Virus record (IMG/VR): IMGVR_UViG_3300010430_000433
Coordinates: 1-24,347 of that record
Direction: 5' to 3' (one strand)
Length of the DNA: 24,347 bases
DNA from: a virus
A program made the position numbers and the translations under genes. The stretch's first letter is position 1; every line of letters begins with the position of its first letter. A model generated the notes under the pieces. That model had not been told where the DNA came from. It saw nothing but the letters and a program-made list of their open reading frames with translations, and ran no database searches. Shown here piece after piece: positions 13,241 to 21,200 of the stretch.

Positions 13241-15541
13241 ATGAAAATTCAAGTTAATGAGTTCACCGGGATCATGCCCAAGATGGCAAACGATAAGTTA
13301 TCCCCGGACATGGGTCAGACCATGCAGGATGTAAAGACCTCCTCTAAAGAGTTGGTGCCGTATAAAAGATCCTTGAGTGACGTGGCCTTGGCCGGCAGCT
13401 CATATAAAACTTTGTTTGAATATTTATATAGCAGCACTTCGAGTTGGTGCTATTTTGATAGGGTCGTACACTGGGCACGAAGTCCAGTGGCTGATGATTC
13501 CTATGAGAGACTTTACCATACCGGTGGGCCGGCTACTAAAGCTCAGGGCACCGTAACATTTTTAGACTCGATCACTGATGGAGAGACTGTAACTATTGGG
13601 GCCGATACTTATGAGTTTGATATTGCCGACGACGGAGTCGGAGGTGGCAACATCGATACAGGCTCGTCTGCCACGACCACAGCTATCTTGGCCGGTGCTG
13701 CTTTGACCACAGCTATAACAGACAGTGCAACAGAGCCGGTCACGGCAACTGACAACGGAGACGGAACAGTTCTCGTTGAATATGACACAGCTGGTACTGC
13801 TGGCAATGCAATAGCCTTCTCAAACACTGGTACCAAAGTGTCGACCGACACATACGGTGACACGTCTTTCCTTGGTGGAACTCAGGAAGGTTGTGATGCC
13901 AACACGTACCGGGCATATGCAAACGATCTCGTGAGCTCTCCTTTTGATATGGACAACGATGTCTATTATCCGGGAGCAGACTCAGGAGCTGCACCTACCA
14001 TCGTACCTGATGCCAGTGCTGGTGATTATGTAGCATATTTCTACACCTACGTTTCAAAGTACGGTGAGGAAGGTCCACCGAGTACAGTGGCTGAGTCTGC
14101 CTTGGCAACCGACGACGGACGTAATAATATTGATAGCTTCACCTATCCCACTGATAACCATCTCATAGATGGTACTGGAGCTGCAGAGCCCTACGTCAAA
14201 CTTTACCGGACGGTAACCGACGGTCAAGGCAATGCTTTATTCTTGCACATCCTTGATGCTTACTGGGTAGACAGCACCACAACATACACCGTTGGACAGT
14301 ATGTACTTTCTGATGACGGTGGTGGATGGGATCTCTTTGAGTGTACAGTTCAAGGAACATGGGCTGCCGGCACATTTGACCAGGGAGAAAACGTTCTGGC
14401 TGCCAGTCTCACTGGAGACGTCTGCCCGAGCATTTATTATGACCGGGCCGTCGACGGGATGACAAACCTAAGGGCTCACCCTAATGGTTTTTTCGTAGCT
14501 TCAAAAGGCAATATGCTTTACTTTAGTGAACCATTTGCCCCGTGGGCCTGGCCCGAGGATTACAGGATACCACTGGATGCTCAGGTCGTAGGCATAGGTA
14601 TTTTTGGTTCGACCATCGTTGTTGCAACGGATGCCTGGGTCTACACATTTGCTGGACCACACCCCAGCTCGTTATATAAAACGAAGCTGTCTTTTCAACC
14701 TTGCCTTGCTCAGAGAGCCCTGGTTGAAACGGATGAGGGTGTGATGTTTCCCTCACTCGAAGGGTTTCAACTCGTAAATGCTTCTGGTGTTACCAACGTC
14801 ACTCAGGATCTATTTGACCCTGAAGACTGGGCAGACTTTGAGCTCGGTGATTCTCATGGTGCCTACTATAATAAATCATACTACGGTTTCTTCAAGTCCT
14901 CGGACTACGAAGGGAACTTCAGAATTGACTTTATTAATGGTGCTATCACGACAGGTAATGATTATCATTATGCTGCATACGTAGCACTTGAGGACGGGAT
15001 CTTCAGAACGATATTCTACTCAGACCTATCTGCAGTGAACACGTTGAACATATGCCGGTGGGATGCAAGCCCCTATGCTTACAGGAACTTCACATATAAA
15101 AGCCCTCGGTATATTACTGAGAAGCTTGTGAACTTTAAAGTCTGTCAGATTATTATTGACTCGGAGTTTTATGCTGATCTGCTGGAGACCATTGGAGACG
15201 ATGATGCTCTGGAAGATTTGAATCAGACCGAGTGGGATAAACTGGCAGCTGGTAACAACTGGGGTGCTGGTGATCTCGAAGGTCCACTGAATGAGTTCCT
15301 ACTGGATATGCAGGAAGTCAACGGTGACACCCTGTACAGTCTCACGAACTCTGGAGCTCAGAGTTACATTGACTTCAGGCTATATGCTGACAGTGTATTG
15401 AAGTTTACCAAGCAGGTATCCAACAGTACAATGTTCAAACTCCCCCGTGGGTTCCGTGCTAAGAAGTGGCACTTCGAAGTGTCAGGTCAAATCCCGGTTA
15501 AACGGATAACCCTGGCAACAAGTACAGAGGAGATTGCATAA
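13241..15541 (+). CDS. Large podovirus tail protein (tail hub/nozzle-type)
   Basis: A 766-residue protein with GAGGAG 6 bases before its ATG. The N-terminus (MKIQVNEFTGIMPKMANDKL) is the form seen in large podovirus tail proteins. The core from about residue 220 has YFYTYVSKYGEEGPPST and KLYRTVTDG, then AHPNGFFVASKGNMLYFSEP, IGIFGSTIVVATDAWVYTF and FPSLEGFQLVNASGVTNVT, resembling beta-propeller-like blades. Residues about 102-216 form a separate repeat-rich beta domain (VTIGADTYEF ... AGTAGNAIAF ... FLGGTQEG) inserted into this framework, of a kind found as accessory domains in many phage structural proteins. The C-terminus (FRAKKWHFEVSGQIPVKRIT) is also characteristic. It probably forms the lower tail tube or hub. 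Confidence 0.8.
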   Translation: MKIQVNEFTGIMPKMANDKLSPDMGQTMQDVKTSSKELVPYKRSLSDVALAGSSYKTLFEYLYSSTSSWCYFDRVVHWARSPVADDSYERLYHTGGPATKAQGTVTFLDSITDGETVTIGADTYEFDIADDGVGGGNIDTGSSATTTAILAGAALTTAITDSATEPVTATDNGDGTVLVEYDTAGTAGNAIAFSNTGTKVSTDTYGDTSFLGGTQEGCDANTYRAYANDLVSSPFDMDNDVYYPGADSGAAPTIVPDASAGDYVAYFYTYVSKYGEEGPPSTVAESALATDDGRNNIDSFTYPTDNHLIDGTGAAEPYVKLYRTVTDGQGNALFLHILDAYWVDSTTTYTVGQYVLSDDGGGWDLFECTVQGTWAAGTFDQGENVLAASLTGDVCPSIYYDRAVDGMTNLRAHPNGFFVASKGNMLYFSEPFAPWAWPEDYRIPLDAQVVGIGIFGSTIVVATDAWVYTFAGPHPSSLYKTKLSFQPCLAQRALVETDEGVMFPSLEGFQLVNASGVTNVTQDLFDPEDWADFELGDSHGAYYNKSYYGFFKSSDYEGNFRIDFINGAITTGNDYHYAAYVALEDGIFRTIFYSDLSAVNTLNICRWDASPYAYRNFTYKSPRYITEKLVNFKVCQIIIDSEFYADLLETIGDDDALEDLNQTEWDKLAAGNNWGAGDLEGPLNEFLLDMQEVNGDTLYSLTNSGAQSYIDFRLYADSVLKFTKQVSNSTMFKLPRGFRAKKWHFEVSGQIPVKRITLATSTEEIA

Positions 15542-15542
15542 G

Positions 15543-15758
15543 ATGGCAACTCAGAATCAACCTGAAGACAGTTACACACTTGAAATAAAATTACCGAACA
15601 TCCCCGACGTTGCTGGGGAGTTTGCAAAAGATCAACAGCTACGGGATCTTCTTGTAGCTATAAAAACCACTCTTGAAATGTTGACCGGATCCCATGCATC
15701 GTCTAACGATTATCTGATCCGGTTCATCAACATGGAAAAGAATGATGGCAATGATTAA
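15543..15758 (+). CDS. Small hypothetical protein (71 aa)
   Basis: A 71-residue protein starting MATQNQPEDSYTLEIKLPNI. The ATG at 15543 fits the GAGGAG at 15527-15532 (10 bases); an in-frame TTG at 15534 is too close to it. The start is 1 base after the stop of the tail gene, so the two are probably coupled. A beta strand (YTLEIKL) is followed by amphipathic helix (QLRDLLVAIKTTLEMLTG). No recognised family; the context suggests a tail or internal-protein accessory. Confidence 0.65.
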   Translation: MATQNQPEDSYTLEIKLPNIPDVAGEFAKDQQLRDLLVAIKTTLEMLTGSHASSNDYLIRFINMEKNDGND

Positions 15759-15770
15759 GGAGATTATAAA

Positions 15771-17078
15771 ATGGCAGCTTGGGTAGTTCCTGCAATATCA
15801 GCAGTTGGTGCAATAGCCAGTGCCTTCGGAGGTAGTGGAGACAGTGGTAGTGGTGGTGGCACCCACAAACCGAAGATCTTACCGAAGACAGAATCTGGTG
15901 AATCAGAACAGTCAACTCAGATACAATATGACCAAGCATCTTTGGATGCTATGTCAGAACTGGCCGATCAGATCGGTGAGTTTGCTGACTTCAATGAAAA
16001 CTTTATTCGAGATGAGTACATGCCTATGCAGCAACAGTTTGTGCAGGCCAATACACAGATGATCCCCCAGATGGAAAGTGTGGTGGGTGATTCTTTGGAG
16101 AGCATGACAAAAGATCTCGTGACATCAAACGTAATGGGTGACATGCTCAAGGCCCGAGTGGCCGGGGACAATGATCCTAATAGTTTCACCAATAAAACAT
16201 TCAAGGCTTTTCAGACAGAGATTGAAAACCTACCGACAGAGAGTGAACGTGTTGGTCAGGCTTTAGCCTCCGTCGAGCATCAGTTCAAGGGTGCTGGCAA
16301 GAATCTTGCAGCTGACTTTGCTTCCAGAGGACAGTCTATATCTCAGGCATCAGCCAGAGACTTAGCAATGAAAAAAGCAACAGCCAAGGCTGGTGCAGCT
16401 GGACTTGCAAAAGAATCAGCCAGAGCTGAACGTGTTAATATGCTGGAGAAGGGTGTTGCCGTAGGCCAGGGCAAACGGGCAAGAGAAGAACAGATTGCTG
16501 GTGCTGCCACTCAAGGTTTACTGGGACTGGGTCAAGTCTCTCAAGCTGGACTTGGTGCAAAGGCTGGTCTATTCGATACAGACCGACCGGACCCCACAGG
16601 TATCAGAGGACAAGAGATGGGCCTTACAGGACAGCTCGGGGTTCTTCACCGTGGAACAGAGACACAGCAGAATCAGTTGGCTCATACCCAGAAGGGTATC
16701 AAGAGCAGACCGGAGATTCAGGAAGACGGATCTATTAAGATCGGAAGTAAGATCTTACAGTCTGAGGAGTATGAAGCCCTCAAGAAAAAATACAATAACA
16801 TGGAAGACATGATTGCTGACCTCGAAAGTGGTGGTGGTCGTTTTGGTGCTGACAGCCGAGGTGGCCAAGGCAATGAACGTGGACAATCAAGAACCAACAA
16901 TGTCGACACAAGAACTATGACATCACGGGAACGTGGCATTGGCCGAGGCATGATGGATGCAGCAACCGGTGGACTGTTTGGTGGTATTTCTGATGCCGTT
17001 GGAGGTATGTTCGGTGGTGGAAATGAAGGTGGTTCAGACAGTAACGGTGGTAAAGGTGCCGAAGGAGGAGACAGATAA
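15771..17078 (+). CDS. Internal virion / DNA ejection protein 1
   Basis: A 435-residue protein with AAGGAGA 8 bases before its ATG. The N-terminus (MAAWVVPAISAVGAIASAFG) is a short hydrophobic stretch, followed by Gly/Ser linker and long helices. Residues about 186-225 (RGQSISQASARDLAMKKATA, then KAGAAGLAKESARAE) match the Ala-rich pattern of podovirus internal proteins, in the style of the P22 and epsilon15 ejection proteins. The C-terminus is very Gly-rich (GGLFGGISDAVGGMFGGGNE). It likely lies inside the capsid and passes into the host with the DNA. It is followed by a TAATG overlap with the next gene. Confidence 0.75.
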   Translation: MAAWVVPAISAVGAIASAFGGSGDSGSGGGTHKPKILPKTESGESEQSTQIQYDQASLDAMSELADQIGEFADFNENFIRDEYMPMQQQFVQANTQMIPQMESVVGDSLESMTKDLVTSNVMGDMLKARVAGDNDPNSFTNKTFKAFQTEIENLPTESERVGQALASVEHQFKGAGKNLAADFASRGQSISQASARDLAMKKATAKAGAAGLAKESARAERVNMLEKGVAVGQGKRAREEQIAGAATQGLLGLGQVSQAGLGAKAGLFDTDRPDPTGIRGQEMGLTGQLGVLHRGTETQQNQLAHTQKGIKSRPEIQEDGSIKIGSKILQSEEYEALKKKYNNMEDMIADLESGGGRFGADSRGGQGNERGQSRTNNVDTRTMTSRERGIGRGMMDAATGGLFGGISDAVGGMFGGGNEGGSDSNGGKGAEGGDR

Positions 17079-18229
17079 TGGGAAGTAGCATTTTAAGAGG
17101 TCTTGGTGCTGGTCTTCAAACGTTTGGTCAGGAGTACGGCAGGGCTTTAGATAAAGAGAGGGCTGCCAAAGAACGTGAGGATAGATTCACCGAGCAGAAA
17201 AGAATGAACGACTCAACCCTTGCTTATCGGGACATGCAGATGAAACAGATGGAGTTTACAAATGAGATGAAGAAGGCAGCTTATGCTCAGAATAAGATTG
17301 CTCAGGTCGTCTCTGCTTCTGGTTATGCACCCGACGGAGCTGGTGTTGAGGCTTACAATAAGTGGCATCCATCGAAAGTGGCATGGAAATATGATGCTGC
17401 CAAGAGTTCCCCGAACGATGTTCATATGCAACGAGGTTACTATAAACGGGACAAGGAAACTGGTGAGCCCGAGATTGGTGACGACGGTAAGAATATCTTC
17501 GTACCATTTGCTGGCAAGTCCGGTGTGTGGAACGGAACCGATGTTCAGTGGATTGAGCAGTTCAATAAGGGCATGGATCCTACGTACGGTCAGGCTATGC
17601 AGCAAAAGAAGAACGGCCTTGAAATGGAGATCAAGCATGCTGATGCATTACACAAAGCAAAGCTTGCCAATGACAAGGACTACAAAATGTGGTATGAGTC
17701 TACACCTCAGGGTAAACGTGAGGCCGACTTCAAAGAATCCCAGACAGCCAAGATCAAAAAGGAAACTGAGCTGATGGGTACCAAGGGAGTTAAACCCCCG
17801 GCTGCCACGTTCAAGGGCATTGATGGAAAGAAGCATGCTGCTACATCTCAAGAAGTTGAGATAGCCAAGGCTGATCAACGGATGCTCCAAGACCAAGGAC
17901 TGGAAGGAATCAAGGTTGGTGATGCTTATAGAATAGGTCAGCTACAAGATGACAGCATGTCCATGAGAACACTTGACACACAGCTCAAGAAGGTTCTGGA
18001 TGAGACAATGTCACCGACTGAGTTCTTGAAGTTCAGCAAAGAGTTAAATGTACCGAGAGCTTTCTTACAGAAGCTGCTTGATGATGCTATGGAAAACCCG
18101 GAGATGTTTACAACCGGTGAGTCTGGAGTACAGGCACAGAAGTCTTCTGGTGGAATCTCGGGTTGGTTTAAAAACATATTTAGTGGCAGTACCTCAGACG
18201 ACTCCAGTACTGGTGGGGTAATGTTCTAA
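17078..18229 (+). CDS. Internal virion / DNA ejection protein 2
   Basis: A 383-residue protein whose ATG shares its A with the stop of the previous gene (TAATG), implying coupled translation; GAAGGAGGAG lies about 8 bases upstream. The N-terminus MGSSILRGLGAGLQTFGQEY leads into a charged coiled coil to about residue 75 (EREDRFTEQKRMND, MQMKQMEFTNEMKKAAYAQN). The centre is charged and helical; the C-terminus is Ser/Gly-rich (SGGISGWFKNIFSGSTSDDS). Position between another internal protein and the giant polyvalent protein supports an internal virion role. No enzymatic motif is seen. Confidence 0.7.
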   Translation: MGSSILRGLGAGLQTFGQEYGRALDKERAAKEREDRFTEQKRMNDSTLAYRDMQMKQMEFTNEMKKAAYAQNKIAQVVSASGYAPDGAGVEAYNKWHPSKVAWKYDAAKSSPNDVHMQRGYYKRDKETGEPEIGDDGKNIFVPFAGKSGVWNGTDVQWIEQFNKGMDPTYGQAMQQKKNGLEMEIKHADALHKAKLANDKDYKMWYESTPQGKREADFKESQTAKIKKETELMGTKGVKPPAATFKGIDGKKHAATSQEVEIAKADQRMLQDQGLEGIKVGDAYRIGQLQDDSMSMRTLDTQLKKVLDETMSPTEFLKFSKELNVPRAFLQKLLDDAMENPEMFTTGESGVQAQKSSGGISGWFKNIFSGSTSDDSSTGGVMF

Positions 18230-18249
18230 ACAAACAAAGGAAATAAAAC

Positions 18250-21200
18250 ATGGCATCATGGAAAGAAGCTTTAGAAGAACAACGGATGCTTGAGCAAGAG
18301 GGTGGGAGTGATGCCACCGATCTCCAGGATACTGGAGCTATTGACTCGGGCAGTTCGTTTGACAGTCTTCGAGAAGAAGAAGCAAATAAAATCAAGAGTA
18401 CAAGGGCACGGTCACTCAGGGCAAATGAGAACTACCGTACTATGACCCAGACCGACACTGGTCTAATTGACACCATTCTCTATAAAAAATCAAAAGCCTC
18501 AGAACCGGAAGGTGTTATGTCCAAGACCGGTGCTATGGTACGTGAAGGTACCAAGGATACGATCCGTAACATCGGTGTCTTTGGTACGTCCATGGTTGAG
18601 GCAGATGCCTTACGGCATATGTCTGAGGAAGCCCAACGGATGGAGAAAGACGAGCCATTTAGTGTATTCCCGAAGGGTCACATGCATAAGAAACTTTTTA
18701 TGCAAGACCTTGAGAAACGAGGCATTGACATGGCAGAGTTGATGAAGGATCCTAATGCTTATGCTCAGGAACGAATCAACTATATGCTGAATCAGAATGA
18801 GCAGTGGGCATCCGGTGCCAAGAAAGCACGTATGCAGATTCAGGAAAGCCTTAAGGCAGATCCCAATTATCTTGGTTCACAAGGATTCTGGTATGACCTT
18901 GCCCGACTTGGTCCCCAAGTTGCTGGTCAGATAGGGGTATCTCTACTAACTGGTGGTGTTGGTGGTGGACTATACATGTTCTCCAACATAGCCGGTGGAA
19001 CCGTTCAAGCACAGATGGAGAAAGGTGTACCGATTGAGCAGGCTACACAGCTTGGTGTTCTCGACGGTATACTGCAGGCACCCCTCGAAGCAATAGGTAT
19101 TGGCAAGACAGCTAAGTTCATGAAGCTGATGACACCAATCAAGAGCAAGTATGCCAAAGCCCTTGAGGCCTACGGAACAGAGGCACTGACTGAGTATCTA
19201 CAATCTTACCCGGCCCTAATGGTGGACATGCTTGGTGATGGTGACCTCAAAGGACTGGAAGGTTTAGAGAAATATCTTGACGTAATTCTTAAAGACGAAT
19301 TTCAGAAGGGTGCATTGTATGAAGGCTCATTGGGTGCTGCAGCCACGGCTGTAATGACGGCTCCTAAATTAGCAAGCAGTGTATTGAAAGACGATCCTAA
19401 GACAACTGCCAGTGATCTTCAACTGAAACCCAAGGGTGATGTGGAGAAACCGGCTGCCGGCCGTACTCTGATTAAGCCAGAGGGGGAGATAGCTACTTCC
19501 GACATTCAGGATGAAGCTATGAAAGACGGTAAGCCAACTATCGAGCATCTCATGGCTATCAACGAAGATGGTGCTGGAGTTAATGTTGATGACCTTGTCG
19601 ACCCCACACAAGAGGCAGCCCTCGAAGCTGGAGATCTGGAGCACCCGTCCCTACAGGGTCGGACTGTATCAGACAACCTCACAGTTTCACCGAAGGCAGC
19701 CACGGAACAGTTGGGTACCAATGATTCAATCAACTCAATACTTGAGGGGCTCCAGTTAAGTAAAGGACTCAAGAAGACTGAAAGCCAGATCGTGGCTAAC
19801 GAAGAGGCCATGCTGTCTGCCAAGAAGATGTATGGCAAGTCCACTGCTGATGACGATGTACAGTCGGCACTGGATCAAGCCAGAAAGTATCAGGACTTGG
19901 CAGGTCAACAGTCTGTCTTACTCAAGGAGTATGGTGATACCAAGTCAGCTTATCTTGCAAAGGACGGTAAAGAAATCAGTCCTGACGAGATAGCCGGCAT
20001 CGAAGTATATAATGCAGAGAACACAGAGACGGCCGAACGAACTGTCAAGGCTCTTGAGACAAGAGTTAAGGCAGAGGAAGCAACAAAGCTTGGCCTGTTT
20101 CAGGAATCTCTGGAAGATCCGAAGGCATTAAAGAAAGGCTTAGCCGTTGCTGAGGCTCAGGATACAGCCCGGTCCACAAAGAAGGGCACAATCTACTCAG
20201 ACGTAACGGACATGCTGGACCTTGATGAGACGACCACACCTGATTACTTCCTGAAGGAACAGAAAATTCCGAAGCTGATAAAGCAGAAGAACGATCTCCA
20301 ACGGGAGATGGCCAAGGAAGCTATTGATCCTAAAGTAACTCCTGAGGCTAAAGCTATAGATCAGGCTACTGTCAACTACCTTGAAGACACCATTGCCAAG
20401 AAACAGGCATGGGAGTTCGAACAGGATCTGGCAAAGGCTCGTGACGAAGAGGCTGCCCTTGAGGAGAAAGCTCAACGAGAGAATCAGGCTGCTGCCAAAC
20501 GTCTCACCAGTGCAGATCCAAAGGTTAAAAAGGAACGGGCTAAGACAGCTGGCAATGCAGTTACCAAGACTCAGGAAAGAGTTAAGCAGGTTGCTGCAGC
20601 AAAGGCTAAGAAAGCCACAGCTGTAAAAGCTAAATCTGTTGTCAAGAAACGGGAGACCGTTCAGAAGCAACAGCCGAAAGTTAGAAAGCAACCGGCCACT
20701 CCCGTGGCCGATGATCGAAGACAAGAGATCCAGGCCTCTCGTAAGAGGGCCATGGCTAAGAAAAAGCAAAGGGACGAAGTTGCAAAGATGGATAGCAAGT
20801 CCCCTACCTCGACAAAGACTGTCAAGGATAGCCCTGGTACAATGAAGTACACACATCAGTTAAAGGAGTCTAAATATTCAGAGGTACTAACAATACCGAA
20901 ACCTGCCCAGATCCTTAAAGAGATTAAAGATGGGTCAAGAATAGTTAAGACCACAGCTGATGGGAAAGCCGGGTACTCAGTCAAAGACGGTGACATTCAA
21001 ATGGTCTTCAATAATTCAAACCAACGTGGTTTGGGTGTGGAGATGGTTAAGTATGCTATCAAGGATGGTGGCAGAACACTCGATGCCTTTGACGGATATC
21101 TGATTAACTTTTATAAGAAGCTTGGATTTGTTGAAACAGGTCGGGATAAATTTGATCCTAAATATGCCCCGGATAATTGGAAAGATACAGTACTTAAGAA

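Noticed and set aside
17283-17774. 163-codon plus-strand frame inside the second internal protein gene
   Set aside because: It is an out-of-frame shadow of a continuous, well-initiated gene; its Arg/Leu/Ser-rich product has no recognisable features.
20197-20856. 219-codon open frame on the minus strand, rich in Leu, Ser and Phe
   Set aside because: It is the antisense of the Lys/Ala-rich linker of the giant protein. The composition follows from the complementary codons, there is no ribosome-binding site, and the plus frame is continuous through it.
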